A DNA stretch of 64,000 bases from Flaccisagitta enflata (Eukaryota; Chaetognatha; Sagittoidea; Aphragmophora). The stretch is taken from the NCBI GenBank assembly GCA_965153355.1, contig OZ231126.1, positions 58,714,001 through 58,778,000 of the forward strand. The letters run 5' to 3'. This document shows, one piece after another, positions 46,301-59,096 of this stretch (position 1 is the first letter of the stretch; each line of letters begins with the position of its first letter). A model generated the notes under the pieces. It did no database searches, was not told where the DNA came from, and worked only from the letters and a program-made list of their open reading frames with translations. The translations under genes and the position numbers were made by a program.

Positions 46301-47120
46301 CGCCTTCGCAAAAATGGACGTCGTCTTTATGGCAAGGCGCTGCAACATTGCGGCGCTGTTCAACGAAATCGTCGCAGAGGCGAAGATCCAGTCGGCCGAC
46401 CATGCAAGGCATTTCAATTTGTCTGCAAGGTTGCAAAAGGCAAAGAAGATTGCGAGGACCTGTGGAGAAGTGCAACAATGCTATCGTGACGAGCTGCTGC
46501 AGGAGATCCTCAACAAGAGGGTCCCTCATCTTGCAGATAAATTCTGGGAAAAGCAACATGAAGCAGCCCAAAATGGACAATTATTTTCATTCGACAACTT
46601 GGTCAATATGATGTTCGAGACATGGGCAGTGATTCAGCGCAACAAAGGCGCAAGCTGCAAAACAGCATCAGTGGCAGCAGTCGCAACTACAGAGAAAGAA
46701 GCGCCATCATCATATGAAGATGCTTTGACCAATGGCAAGCAAAAGACGCAGTCACGGACCGCTGCAACGTCTGCATGGAATGCATCAAACAGAAGACTGT
46801 CATCAGCTATTAGAGTTGGAAGTGGGCGAGAGTTCAAAAGATCATGTCTCGTCGTCTTTGCTTCCACTGTCTCGCGCCAGGACACAACGCCAAAGGATGC
46901 GCGAACAGACCGACTTGCCAAACCTGAAGCGGCGCGCCTTGTGATTCTCCACGGGCGCACCTACAAGAAAGAAGAAAAGGAAGAGAAGAAAGGAGAAAAT
47001 AAGCAGGAAATAAAGTACCGCTGGCTCCCTTCAAAAGTCAGAGGATGCGGCTGCAGCAGCACCAACAGCTCCGTCACGGCGGAGGAGCTGGCAGCCGATC
47101 ACGGAAATCATCTCTCCTAG
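43344..47120 (+). pseudogene. BEL/Pao gag region, frameshifted
   Basis: Coding sequence is spread over several frames: about 43417-44589, 44590-45280, 45281-45806, 45807-46140, 46141-46843 and a change at about 46844. A candidate ATG at 43344 lies out of frame with what follows. Content in order: an acidic start, a long glutamine-rich (CAG/CAA) coiled-coil region at about 44230-45780, a helical domain at about 46140-46660 resembling BEL gag (DUF1759 type), and a CCHC zinc knuckle (C-x2-C-x4-H-x4-C) at about 46859-46900. The product would form the particle core and bind RNA. Small indels explain the breaks. Confidence 0.75.
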
Positions 47121-47161
47121 CGCCATGACTGGCGGCGGCGGCAACGTCGCGGTCCGTCTCT

Positions 47162-50100
47162 TCATTAGACGACGTTGTCCGTCCGATCGTTCCAGTGACT
47201 ATCATAAACAATTCTTCGGGTGCGCAGAGGACGATATATGCTATGATCGACTCAGGCGCTGATCATGACGTGATCAGTACCAGTGTCATTCGCAGTCTTC
47301 TGATTCCAACAAAAACAGTGCAAATGACGGAGATTACTGTGGGAAGTCATGTTGTTGAGGATCGTTTCATCGCATCATTCACCATGCAATCGGTCGACGA
47401 GGAATACGTCGTCGACGTCAACGACGCGTTGGTGGGTGATTTGTTAACGAGTGAACGCGACATTCCTCCTTTTCTCCGCGACCTATCTGACCAACCTCAC
47501 ATCAAAGGCGTAAAATTTCCAGAAGCTGAAGGCGGTGTGATGATGATCATCGGAGCGGCGCATGCGGATGCCGCCGTCGCTCAAGAAATCCGCCGAGGGC
47601 CTTCAGGATCTTTGACTTGCTTCAGATGTCTATTCGGTTGGACTGTATGTGGAAAAACGGGGAAGAGAGGACGAGATATTGCATCGATCAACGCTATCGC
47701 GACGGATGACCGCGTCCTCAACGACAACATCGATCGCATCCTCGACAATCGCGTCCTCAACAGCAACATTGACCGCATCTTCTACCATGACTTTGCATCG
47801 TCAATCGTCTCGCCAGAGGAGATGGGTGATTCCCTGGAAAACATCAGAGCGTGCAAAATGTTAGAGGAAAAGACTTATTTTTGCCCAATTGTGGGAAAAT
47901 ATTTCGCTCCCGTCACATGGAAATTTCATCACGACAAAATCATGGAAATTCTGAGAAGAGTGAAATCACGACCGACTGCGATGAAGCGGCTCGGTAACCA
48001 ACGTTTTAGCTTCAAGCGTGATCCAGCCTTCAAAGAAAGAGTCTTCCGTGAAATCGAGAAGTTTTACGAGACGGGAGTGGCGGTTGAGATTGACAGCGTC
48101 GACGACGACGACGGCATTGAGAAGCCGCGCTGGTACTTGCCGCTTCATATTGTTGAATTGCGCGGCAAAACGCGCGTATGTCGCGATGCACGTGCGTCGA
48201 CAGGCGGGATCTCACTCAATGATTTGCTCGTCGGAGGTCCAAGCTTGATGAACAGCTTGATGGACATCCTCATGCGTTTTCGTCAGTGGAAGATCGCCTT
48301 TATGTGTGATATAAAGGCGTTCTTCCACCAGATCCGCGTCCATCCTGACGACGCTGATCTGTTCAGATTCTTTTGGTTCAAAGACCGTACTCTACGAGAA
48401 GCCATTTTGAATCTGTTCTTATCACATGTCTTCGGCAGCCAATCCAGCTCATTCGTCACGTCTCTCACCGTCAGAAAGCATGCTGAAGTAATCCGGCCCA
48501 AATATCCCTACAACGTCTACGATCTGATTCGCTTCGGCTTCTACGTCGACGACGGAAGTGGGGGTGGGGATTCGGTTGGCGAAGCACTGCGGTTGAAGGT
48601 GGATGCAGTGGCGGCGATGGCTGAAGGCGGGATGGATCTTGTGAAGTGGAAAAGTAATGCGCGGCAGTTGATGGATGGAGATCCGAGCGTGCCAATTCCC
48701 ATCTCAGATAAGCAAGATGATGCGCCGTCGAAGGTGTTGGGCGTCTCATGGCTTCCGGCGGAAGGCGTCTTCATCTTCATCTGCGACGAAGAATTCAAAA
48801 CTCTTAGAGCAAAAACACCTCGTCAATTGGTCTCCATGCAAGCTAAACTTTATGATCCATTGGGATTTTTGGAGCCCAAGCGCATACATCGGCAGACGAC
48901 ATCTTCAACTCTGTCGTCCACAGGAAGTGGGATGGGGTTCGCCCTTGGAAGAGAGCGTCGAGGAATCCTTCTTCCGCTACACTTCGTCTTGGCCTCTTCA
49001 CAACAATACCGAATTGAACGCTGGTGGAATGGCGGCGTCGACAATAGTGACATTGCGGAAATAACAATCGAGATCTTTTGCGATGCGGCTCCAAAAGGCG
49101 GATATGGAGCAGTTGCATATCGACGTCAAGTCAATCGAGATGGAGATGTTCACATTTCATTCATCGCCTCCAAATCCCACGTCATTCCACTTAATCCCAA
49201 ACGTGCTTCTCATCACAACAGCGTTCCACGCGTCGAGATTGTATCCGCAGAAAAAGCAGTGCAGCTCAAACGCTTTGTCGGAAGGACCATCGAATTGGAC
49301 AATCTCGTCGTCAGATTTTGGTCTGATTCTGAATCTGCACTGAAGATGATTTACAATCCGGCGAAACCAAGGCCTGTATTTTTCGCCAATCGTCTCTCCA
49401 AGATCCATAGCGGGTCTGATCCTCAGCAGTGGCGCTGGGTTGATTCGTCAAATAACCCGGCGGACCACTGCAGCAGAGGCATCCAGGCCCATGAAGCCGA
49501 AAAATGGCGTCAATTCCATCACGGTCCTGCATTTTTGCGTCTTCCCGAAGATCAATGGCCAAAGACGAACATCGCGACGTGCCCTATTTCTGCACAAGTC
49601 GCCGCATTGTATGTGGCTGAAAGTGAAAAGAAACAAGTGGCTGACGCGATACTTCTTGCAGCAGCTTCTCGGGGAAAATGGATGCATAAGTTGCGGATCA
49701 TCGGCATGGTTCTTATCGCAGTCAAAAGGTGGAGAGCGTATCCAAGGGCGAAGACACGAGCAGCAAAGGATCTCCTTCCTAAACCGGAAGTGACGCAAGA
49801 CGTTTTGGAGGAGGCGCGCAAACAGCTCGTCAAGTCAATGCAGCGGCATCATTATTCAGACGTCTTCGAACAATTGGAGTTGGGAAAAGTCTTTAAACCA
49901 GAAAGCCGTCATGACTTCATCATAAAAAATAAAGAGATGCGGAAATTGAATCCTTTCGTCGACGACGACGGTATCATTCGCGTCGGCAGTCGATTGGAAA
50001 ACGCCGACATCGCACATGACGCTAAATTTCCCTTCATCCTGCCGCCAAAAGACGAGAATGTGAAATCATTGATTCGCCATTATCATCACAATGATTTTCA

Positions 50101-51176
50101 CGCGGGTGCAAAGCATACATTGTGCCAATTACGCCAATTTGTGTGGATTACAAAGGTCTTCAGGCTGTCAAGAGCGTCGTCAACACGTGCTTCAGATGCC
50201 AGAAGAACTTTAAAAAGAACGCAAATCAGCAAATGGCCAATCTTCCATCAAATCGCGTCAATCCTGCGCCTGTCTTTGCAGAGACTGGATTGGATGTCAT
50301 GGGGCATTTCCTAGTTAAGATGAACGGGCGTGCTGATCACAAGGTGTGGATCGCAGTGTTCACCTGTTTCGTGTCACGCGCCGTCCATGTGGAATTGCTC
50401 TTCAACATGTCAGCCGATGCGATGGTAAATGCAATCATCCGCTTTGCAGCAAGGCGCCCAGGAATCCGCCGTTTCACTTCAGATTGCGGGACGAATCTAG
50501 TTGGCGCCAATAATATCCTCAAGAAGGAAATGGAAGCTTGGAACCGCTCGTCAACTCCCGAATTGCAGCGGCGCGGCCTTCGGTGGGATTTCATCACGCC
50601 CAGAACACCCCACTATGGAGGTGTGGGAGAGAATCGTCCGCTCTCTTTAAGCGCCATCTTGCTTCCATCTCGACTGGCGCCATCCTCCACGTCGACGCCT
50701 TCAACACTGCCGTTGTCGGGTTGAAGGAATTCTCAATCGCCGTCCTCTGACAGCGCTCAGCGATGATCCAAATGACTCTGAGGCCCTTACACCGAATCAT
50801 ATCCTCAATCCATCGACATCCGGTCACGCCCCTCGATCTGGTGCAACAAGGCGTCAACTCTGACGCCGACTCCGCGAAGATTCAATGGAGGCGTGCGCAA
50901 TCGCGTGTGGATGCATTTTGGAAATCGTGGAGGGTCGAATATTTGTCGCTTCTTCACGCGCGAAGCAAATGGTCGAGATCCGAGAAAGACTTTGCGGTGG
51001 ATGACATGGTCATCGTCATGGACGAAACGCTGCCTCGTCACAATTGGAGTTTAGGACGTGTCATGGGCGTCGAGGGATCATCAGCCCATGTCCGGAGGGC
51101 TCACATCCGGCGCCAAGATGGAAAGATCGTGACGAAAGACCGCACGAAGCTCGTGCGGCTGGAATTGGACTCATAA
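47162..51176 (+). pseudogene. BEL/Pao pol (protease, RT, RNase H, integrase), frameshifted
   Basis: The main frame runs from about 47162 to 50140. It contains an aspartic protease (DSGAD near 47250), reverse transcriptase with CRDARAS, DIKAFFHQIRVHP and catalytic YVDD (about 48541-48552), and RNase H (EIFCDAAPKGGYGAVAY, WSDSESALKMI). Next is an H2C2-type integrase zinc finger (about 50074-50210), split by a frame change. The integrase core then continues in a second frame (about 50122-50630), with aspartates in GLDVMGHF and TSDCGTN and the glutamate in GGVGE. Another frame change near 50630 precedes a third frame (about 50763-51176), the BEL C-terminal domain. At least two single-base-type breaks make it non-functional. 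Confidence 0.88.
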
Positions 51177-51465
51177 AAAACGCTAAGTTTTGAGAGAGAG
51201 AGAAAAAGGCGCATGGGCCTGTCCATTAGTAACTATAGATATGAGTGATTGAAACTCTGACTTGTTATATTTACAAAGAGTTGTTATTATTCATATTTGG
51301 TTCTGATTATCCATGCTTTCATCTTTCCTCTTGTCAATTATGTTGTCCATTTCCACTTACACATCAAAACACTGATTCATTCGCTCTGTCTATATGTACA
51401 TATTATTGTGCCAAAATCCGTCTTACCATTATCAGTTCTCACGAACATTTCAAAGCTTCCGCTGA

Positions 51466-53653
51466 CGACGTCATTCCATCTACGAAGTCAGTTCGCATCT
51501 TGAAGTCGCTCGTCGGAGTCAAGATGTCCCGTCAGCAGCGTCTCGAGGCAGAGGCCGACGTGTCGACGTCGTACGGATCCTTGGATCTTCATCGACTCTT
51601 CAACGACGGCTCGACTCGAGAAGGATCTGCATCCACGACGTCGTTCGGGGCGGAGGAAGAGGCTGTCGCGTTGGCAGCCTTCAATGGCGACCTTCGTTCC
51701 GTCGTAGACGCAAAAATGGCGAATAAAAGCGTCAACAAGATGATGCGTTGGTAAATCGTCAACAGCCATCCAACGCCGTTGATCCCGCGTCGCTTCCTCC
51801 ATTGGTGGTCATCAGAGATGGAGGTTCGAGGCGGATCTCGATCAATCGGCCGCCGACGGACTTATTCACCACTTCTGCGGCGGCGTCATCGTCATCGGAT
51901 TTGCCCCATCGCCTCGCCAATTTTGCCTTGATTTCGATGGCCAGCGTCTCGTGATCAAGCGTCTGCAGCTGCAGTCAACGCAGCGGGGGCGAAGAGAGAG
52001 AGAGATCGGTCAATGATGGAGCAAGAGTGGAGGAGGAGGGGATGGAGACAGAGGAGGAGGTGTTAGTGAATGGGGAGGCGGTGGAGAAAGACATTGACCC
52101 GGAAGTGGACACTGCGACGCCCGGAAGAGAAACACCAACGGATGCAGGCGCGTTGGTGGTATCGTCATCAGTCCGGACGTCGGAGTATCTCTCCTCTTCA
52201 AAGAGTTTGAAAAACTTTCAGTGAATGCTGCAACAAACAAACTCTCATGCGCTCATCGGCTAATCAAACAGAGCTTGGCTCGGAGACTCTGGAGCGCAAA
52301 ATCCAAAGTAATAAGAGAAGGAGGGAGCATGATAAGGAGGTTCGTCGCATGGTCCAGGCGACGAAGAGGAAGAATGCGGCTCCGAAGCCTCCTGATGCAA
52401 CTGCAAATTCATCTGCAGCAACTTCCGTCGACGCTTCCGCAACTCCACCAGCGGTATTTGTGCTCGACGCAGCCGCAGCTACATCAGCGGCAATTCACTC
52501 TACAGCATCAGGAAGTCGTCAATCGCGCCCTGGATTGGTTCATCCCCCAAATCAGCAGCAACAGGGTCCTCGTGACGTCACTCCCTCACAACAGTCGAAG
52601 AGATCACGTCGGGGAAAGACTCCACAAACGCGCAACGTGCCGAGTCAACAAAAAGGGCCAGATTCCAAAAGCAAAGGCCCCCTTCAAGCGCCTCCAGGCG
52701 CGCCCCCTGCAGCAGTAACGCCCAAAGGCCAAGGAGAAGCTTCAAGTGGTTCGTCGACGGCAACGTTGGCAGCAACCCAGAAGCTGAATCAGGCGCCTGG
52801 GGCAGCGGCAGCAAAGGGGAAGAAGACCAAGAGAGCTGGGAAGAAGCATAAAGCAGCAACCAAGGGAGGTTCTACTTGCGGTGCTTCGGCGTCCGCTGTT
52901 AAACCTCAAGTCTCTGGTCAGCAGACGGGAGCGTCTTCCTTTCACTCGCAGCCATCAAAAGCAGCGGTAGGAAGCGAACTAGTTGGCGGTGCTTCAGCAT
53001 CTGTTAAAGCTGGTGTAGCGCCTCGTCAGCAAACCGAGTCTGCCCAAGGTCTGCAGCAAGTGCAGAACCCGCCTCCCCCGTCGGATCCAGCCTTTGATCC
53101 TGCGCATGGACACCACATCGCCGAGTCATTGCTACGAGAAGCCTCTTCACTGACCTCAAACGCTCCATTGGGTGTGGTGAAGAATTTAGCATCAAGGCTT
53201 CCGAAAGACTTCTTCGCGTCGCTCAATCCGCGTCAACGAGTTGAAGCGGCTCGTCAAGTCTTAGACGAGAGGATTCGTCGCAACATCCAAAAGGAGAGAG
53301 ACGATGCTCGTCAAGCAGCAATGGCTGCGGACAATGAGGTGGTCAAAGGCAATAAACGAGTCGTGGAACTGGAGAAGCAGCTTGAAAAGGAGAAGCAGGC
53401 CTGTGCGATGAAGGCTAAGAAGAAAGAGGAAGCTGTGGAACGCGCAAAGGCGGCTATGGCCGTCGACTTTAAAACTGCGTCCGCTGTGCGTCCTAAATTT
53501 CGACTGACGCCGAATTGCGATGCAGCATCTCCACCTCCAGCGTCTTCTCCTGCAGAAAAAGTCGGTCAGCAGATCCTGTCGCAAAAAGACGCTCCCAAGC
53601 CTGGGAATAAGAAAAATCGAACCAGGCCTTGGAAAAATCAGACCGCCAGCTAA
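51466..53653 (+). pseudogene. Extra ORF region between pol and the 3' LTR of the BEL element
   Basis: The longest intact part is 468 codons (ATG 52247, stop before 53654). It is preceded by shorter pieces in other frames (51466-51754, 51748-51954, 52027-52224). The 468-residue product is basic and rich in alanine, lysine, proline and glutamine (KRRREHDKEVRRM, KGKKTKRAGKKHK). A central segment (FFASLNPRQRVEAARQVLDE) is followed by a probable coiled coil (VVELEKQLEKEKQACAMKAK). It has no signal peptide, membrane segment or cysteine pattern, so it does not look like an envelope protein. Function unknown; a gag-like nucleic-acid-binding role is a guess. Confidence 0.5.
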
Positions 53654-54703
53654 ACGCTGATTGGTGCCACGCCCAGTTGCTGTTCAATTTAACTACCAAT
53701 TTGCAACATGGCGTGGAGAGCGCCGCCATTCGCTGAGGATCGTATTCCACCATCACATCCTCATCCCATCGATGGACAGGCCGGCCAAGTCGGGGGCGCT
53801 ACCCGGGGCGTGGGAATGACGTCCGCCCCGGGGCCTGGCGAAAAACGCCCGCGTAAGTATCATGGTTTGGGAAGGGTTGAGGTTGAGTTTTTGTGGTAAA
53901 TTTGAATCTGTGTACGATAAGAACTTTACTAATCAATCTGCCCCCATTTTTCTCTTTCTTTTTCTTCCCTTCGGGGAGGATACATTCTCAGACGGCTGCA
54001 CCACCTGCGCCTTTCGATGCGGTCGCCGTTGACGACATCATTCATCGCCTTTCGCCCACGGATTGACGAGGTGTTGGAGCTTCCGGAATGACCCGCTCGT
54101 CTCTGTAATGGAGAAGGCGCAGGTGATGTGGTCGTTCCATGATGCTTACTAATTTTTTTTACCTTACAGATTCGTTTTTATATATAGTTAGTAACTTATT
54201 TATTTTGTCTTGTTTTGTTTGGTTCCTTGGAACATGTAAATTTTGTTGTGTTTGTTTTAGACATGGTCTTTTTAGTCATTATTACGAATACTTTCGTATG
54301 ACATGTTTTTAGTAGTATGCCCCTACTCATTATTTTCCACTCTCAAGTCAAATCCCAGGCTTGGAGTGCTCAAAAACCGTTCCCTTTCCCCTACCTACAT
54401 AACTTTTACCAGAGCGGTGCCTCAACCTCCTCGTGCGCCTCGTCTCCATCCATCGCCATTGATCGTTGAAAATTTGCTGGTGGTGGATCCTTTCCGGACG
54501 GGAATCATCATTCGTGCAGTCGTCGATCTGTTGATAGTTAGGGTGGGGATGTAAGAGGCGGTGGACGGGGGGGGAGGGGCGGGGGTTGTGTCTATGTAAA
54601 TTTTTTTTTAAGGAAGGTAGTATCGGTTTTTAGTAGGGTTTCCCCGACTGGAAAGCTAGGTGTCGGATTTTGGGGGTCGTGAAATTCCAAAAATGGGGCA
54701 GAA
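53654..54703 (+). other. BEL 3' untranslated region with polypurine tracts
   Basis: No convincing coding sequence. A G-rich tract (GGACGGGGGGGGAGGGGCGGGGG, split over about 54564-54587) and AAAAATGGGGCAGAA directly before the 3' LTR (about 54689-54703) are candidate polypurine primers for plus-strand synthesis. Confidence 0.6.
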
Positions 54704-55626
54704 TGTTAGAAAATGTATGTCCGTCTCCGTTTTTAAGTATGTGTGCTTTGTCTCTTTTGCGTGCTTTTGGCTTTTCCTCTTTCTCGATTATTCAATGCCC
54801 ACAGCGTCTTTTGTTTCGCCATTTTTATATTAGCAGGCAGCTAGATGGGTAACCATATGGTTGCGCCTTGTATTTTGTGCCATTTGTTTTTTTTTGTCGT
54901 GGCGAATATACGTAACTCGTCTTTCATCGTATCATCCAATTTTGGATTGATTGATTTTATTTATTTACGGCATTGCTTCTTAGTGATTGGTCAGTTTTCG
55001 TGATGCATTTGAATAAGCCCTTGGAATTCACTAATTTCAATAATCTCTCATCTTTTTATTGCAGATAAACCTATGAACGGACAATTAACGTTGATTTGAC
55101 TTCGACAGACTGTGGGTTGAAACCAACGAAAGTGGGCCTAAAAGTAAGTTTTATAGACGCGTCTTTGCTTTTATTAACGTTGTTTTTTATCTTGTTTCCG
55201 GTCTGTTATTTTTGTCTTTTGCCCTTTTGCATTTTTATCGCCGGATTTTAGTATGGTTTTTATCGCTTGTCCGATCAGCTTGCTATAGGGATGATATGGA
55301 TGAATTTAATGGGATGGGCCGGGGCAGGGGCAGGTATTATCAGGTGGCATGGGCTCTGAAGAAGATGAACATGTTGTCATGTGCTGTTTCTGTCCTTTAT
55401 TGTGTCCTATCTCGATTTCATGTTATCTTTTGCGTTTGCTGATCACAATTAACGCCCACTTTCCCTTTCATTTTTCCCCCCTCTCTTCAGTTGTTGAAAT
55501 TTTTTATGGAATAAACGAGACGATCGCCTTCCTATTTTCCAATCGGCCAACTTTCTTTCACCACAAGTCGTCAGTCAGATAGACGCTCATAGACAGTGCC
55601 AGTTGAAACTCGTGGGCGTAATTTAT
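54704..55626 (+). repeat. BEL/Pao 3' LTR
   Basis: Begins TGTTAGAAAATGTATGTCCG and is colinear with 42381-43286, with numerous short indels (for example TTTGTTTTTTTTTTGTC against TTTGTTTTTATTACG). It ends by loss of similarity after GGCGTAATTTATA. Confidence 0.85.
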
Positions 55627-56620
55627 AGTCGTAATTTCCGCCGCAATTCCGGAAATCCAATTGGAAACCATTTTAACTCTAAGTGGCCCACTACCGATAT
55701 TTATTGGTTTGCCCCTTTACTTCTCTTTACTTCTGCCACCTTCGCGGCTGTTAGGCCACTCTCTCATGCACACGTCAAGATTGCCGTGACCGTTGATAAG
55801 TTTTTCACTACCCTCATTACAAGCACGAGCTCCACATTTTAGTACCCCAAAGTCACTGCCATTCACTTTCCCAAATCGCGCCTTTCGCCACTTCTTACCG
55901 CGCTACCACCTTCAGGCGTCACCCATCCACGATCTTCAGGCGTCACCCATCCACGATCGCTGCCACTTCCGGCAATACAGTCATTTTCTTCCACGTCACC
56001 CACCTCCCCGTATTTTTCTACTTTCGTGATCGGTGGTTCCGCCTCTCCCTCTCTCTTTTCTTATTCCCACTCGGTTTTGAATTGTCAAATGGGTGGCGCT
56101 TGTTGTTACTCTAACGGAAAATGAACTCCACGGCATCTTGAAGCCACTGCGTCTTTTTTTCAAGCCACGTGCACGCGACTCTCGTGTACAGATTGGTTAG
56201 TCTGTCCGCCCAACCTGTTTATCTGTGCACCCTTCCTCCCGTATTTTTTGTCTTCGCTTGTGTGGGAGTTATAAAACGATGTACTGACGATGTACCGACT
56301 TTTGTCAAGAGCGCAGATTAGGTAGAGTCATTTACTTTCCTATAAAGGTTTATGAAGGTCTCAGGAAAGTGCATGGCATTATCTCACTGTTTGTAATTCG
56401 CTGTATATACGACACTGCGAATACAGCCAATGATTTTTTGTTCAGAGATACCCCACTGGGTTTCCTCGTGAGGCAGTTTGCGTAAATGACGCCACAAAGT
56501 TAACGTCCTCTCTATATTGGAAACGACGATTGCGCTTTTGCAACGGAGTTTGAGTCTTAAGTCGATAAAAAATTCATTGGCTCTAGGCCCTAGGCTTAAG
56601 TCGAGCCCCAATAACCCTTT
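55627..56620. other. Gene-free stretch after the BEL element
   Basis: A 23-bp direct repeat (TCAGGCGTCACCCATCCACG plus ATC) occurs twice at about 55913-55960. CCACGTGCACGCGACTCTCG at about 56165 is a family B tail remnant. No gene. Confidence 0.45.
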
Positions 56621-56623
56621 TTA

Positions 56624-56901
56624 GGGCGTGTTTCTAGTGAAAACCAAAAACGCGTTTGTTCCCGTGGAACGCGGTAACAGTGTGAACACATAGTCAAGAA
56701 TTTCAGCTGTCCCACGAGGGAGTGAGCGAAGTGAGTGAGCGAGCCCGTGAATGGAGCGAGCGAGCAAAGCGAGCATAGGGAGTGTAGCGAAGCTGAGCGC
56801 TGCGGAGCGAGTGAGCAGAGTGAGCGGTGGGAGCGAACGAACGAAGCAAGCGACCGAGTGGCAGGTTCAGAACGCGATTGTCTGTGACTAGAAATACCCC
56901 C
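56624..56901. mobile_element. Family D MITE (D1), 278 bp, TTA target duplication
   Basis: The ends GGGCGTGTTTCTAGTGA and TGACTAGAAATACCCCC are inverted. TTA lies on both sides (56621-56623 and 56902-56904). The interior is a dense set of GAGCGAGCGAG/GTGAGTGAGCG words. The 3-bp TTA duplication and GGGCGTGTTT terminus resemble PIF/Harbinger MITEs. The following 56905-57446 holds no gene. Confidence 0.85.
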
Positions 56902-57509
56902 TTACTTCTTTAATGGCATTTCCCCTCCCGGCCTCTTTCATTTACTGCACTAGTACTTTCTTGGATGAGAGAGGAACTCATGACATTTTCGAAATCAAAC
57001 GTTTGTGCGAAGGTTCTTTTCTTTTTCTTTTTTCTTTTTTAGATGAAGCAATGAAGTAACTGTCAACCCTTATACATATATATCTACTACACAAGAGATT
57101 TTGAAATGCTGTGTGTCTTCTAGTTTGAATTAGATGTCATTTGCATTTGCTCTGACAAATTCTTCTTCTGTACTACAGTCGTTTTCTCCTTAACATATTC
57201 GCCCTCAGCCCCCTCTACAACCATGCCATCCTTTTCTAACGCTATGAAACTTTTAGCTTTGGTTAAAAGATTGACATTTGAAATACCAAAATCAATATCG
57301 TATGGGAAAGATGTGGAAGATTGATTTTAATTCTAGGCATAAACCAGTTTTGGTTTTTGACTCTGGTCGATGTCTTTCATTTCAACTTTTCCAAAAACCC
57401 TCTTTTTTTTAAAAATCACCATGTATGTGTAGATGTTCTCAAAAAAAGTGAGCAGTTCGATTCTGAGGGAGAACCGTAGACCATGCTTTGGTGGCTACTT
57501 GTTTTGTTG

Positions 57510-57776
57510 GGTGCGTTTCTAGTCAGAAAGCCGCGTTTTGAACGGGCCACTCGGTCGCTCGCTATGTTCATTCGCTCGCACCACTTACTCCGCTCACTCG
57601 CTCCGCAGCGCTCCGCTTCGCTACGCTCGCTTCGCTCGCTCGCTCTGTTCACGGGCTCGCTCACTCACTTCGCTCACTTCCTCGTGGGACGGTTGAAATT
57701 CTTGAATATGTGTTCACGCTGTGATCGCGTTTCACAGAAACAAAGACGTTTTTGGCTCTCACTAGAAACACGCCCG
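57510..57776. mobile_element. Family D MITE (D2), insertion specific to copy B
   Basis: The ends are GGTGCGTTTCTAGTCA and TCACTAGAAACACGCCC. Flanking GTTG/TTG occurs on both sides. Copy A reads TGTTTCGTCGTCTCGTCTCC at the same place without the insert. The interior is CGCTCGCTCACTC-rich. Confidence 0.85.
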
Positions 57777-57959
57777 TTGTCTCGTCTCCACCTTTGCCAT
57801 CGCCCAAGTCGCAACTTGCAATTTGTGCCAACTGGTTTTTCCCTTTCACATCACCGGCCTGGTTTTCCCGGTCGCATATTTCACTTTTCCTGTTTTTCTC
57901 TTCCTGATTGCTCTTTTGTCTTTCCCTGGCAGATGAGAATGGGAGGATTGAGTTAGGTG

Positions 57960-58556
57960 ACGATGCATCTGTCTCTTTCTCGTTTGGTGACTTTGGCATC
58001 TGTCTCTTTCTCGTTTGGTGACTTTGCATCTGTCTCTTTCTCATTTGGTGACTTTGCATCTGTCACCTTCTCATTTGGTGGCTGCCCATTTGTTTTATTT
58101 TGTTTGGTGACTGTGCATTTGTCACTTTCTCATTTGGTGACTGCGCATCTAGCACTGTCTCATTTGGTGACGACGCATCTGTCTCTTTCTCGTTTGGTGA
58201 CTGCGCTTCTGTCACTGTCTTGTTTGGTGACTGCGTTTCTGTCACTGTCTCGTTTGGTGTCTGCCCATCTGTTTTATTTTGTTTGGTGACTGTGCATTTG
58301 TCACTTTCTCGTTTGGTAACTTTGCATTTGTCACTTTCTTGTTTGCTGACTTTGCATCTGTCACTGTCTCGTTTGGTGACTGCCCGTCTGTTTTATTTTG
58401 TTTGGTGACTGTGCATTTGTCACTTTCTCGTTTGGTGACTGCGCATCTATCGCTGTCTCATTTGGTGACTACGCAACTGTCACTTTCTCGTTTGGTGAAT
58501 ACGCATCTGTCACTTTCTCGTTTGGTGAATACGCATCTGTCACTTTCTCATTTGAC
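57960..58556. repeat. 30-bp minisatellite, copy B
   Basis: Same unit as 7372-7965 (CACTTTCTCGTTTGGTGACT plus GCGCATCTGT). The order of the TGTTTTATTTTG-type variant units differs from copy A. Confidence 0.9.
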
Positions 58557-59096
58557 CTTTAAAATGGGAACAATCTTGGCTCTGTAGCTCAAAGTGTTTA
58601 GCCTTTAGATCTTCACTCTTTTGAAATTTTTGACAACTGTCGCGTTTAGTGAAGATGGAATTTCTCGATCTTTTAGACTGAAATTGTCTGAAATTGATTA
58701 TCGACTTTAAGAAGCTTAAGAAGCTTTCAGAAGCTTTGTCCGTCCGTCCGTGGGTCGGTCTGTACTGCAGTATTGGTCCGATCGTGGTGATCAAGTTTAA
58801 AAGTGCGAAAACGCGAGTATTTGATGTTGCCGCTGTGACTGTCTGTATGTGTTAGTGTGTGTGATGAGGATTCTATTCATCCTATATAAAACTCAAACAA
58901 TTATCCAAATAAGAAACACTGTGGGGTGGGTGAGTGTGTGATTTGGTGTAATATGCCCCTGTCCACTTGTCCTCAACGATATTGCGACCCTGTGTTACTT
59001 GCTTTAATGGCAAATCAATACCACTTCCCAACAACCATTTAGTTCAGACGAAGAGTTCAAATGGTTTGAAGCATGATGTACCGACTTGATGACGCC

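Larger units (their letters stand above)
42381..55626 (+). mobile_element. BEL/Pao LTR retrotransposon, 13.2 kb, decayed
   Basis: Two direct LTRs of about 0.91 kb flank gag-like, protease, reverse transcriptase, RNase H and integrase sequences in BEL/Pao order. Length exceeds the usual 6-9 kb because of a long glutamine-rich gag and about 3.5 kb between pol and the 3' LTR. The coding region is broken by several frame changes, so the copy is probably dead. LTRs differ by many small indels and substitutions, indicating an old insertion. No matching target duplication was found at 42380 and 55627. Confidence 0.88.

Noticed and set aside
51466-53653. Envelope gene of the BEL element
   Set aside because: No signal peptide, transmembrane segment or cysteine framework is visible in the product.
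55685-55691. GCCCAC as a target duplication for the BEL element
   Set aside because: It lies 59 bp beyond the end of LTR similarity, so the match to AGCCCAC before the 5' LTR is probably chance.
57483-57956. 157-codon ORF spanning a family D element
   Set aside because: It crosses a MITE boundary that is an empty site in copy A, so the frame is accidental.
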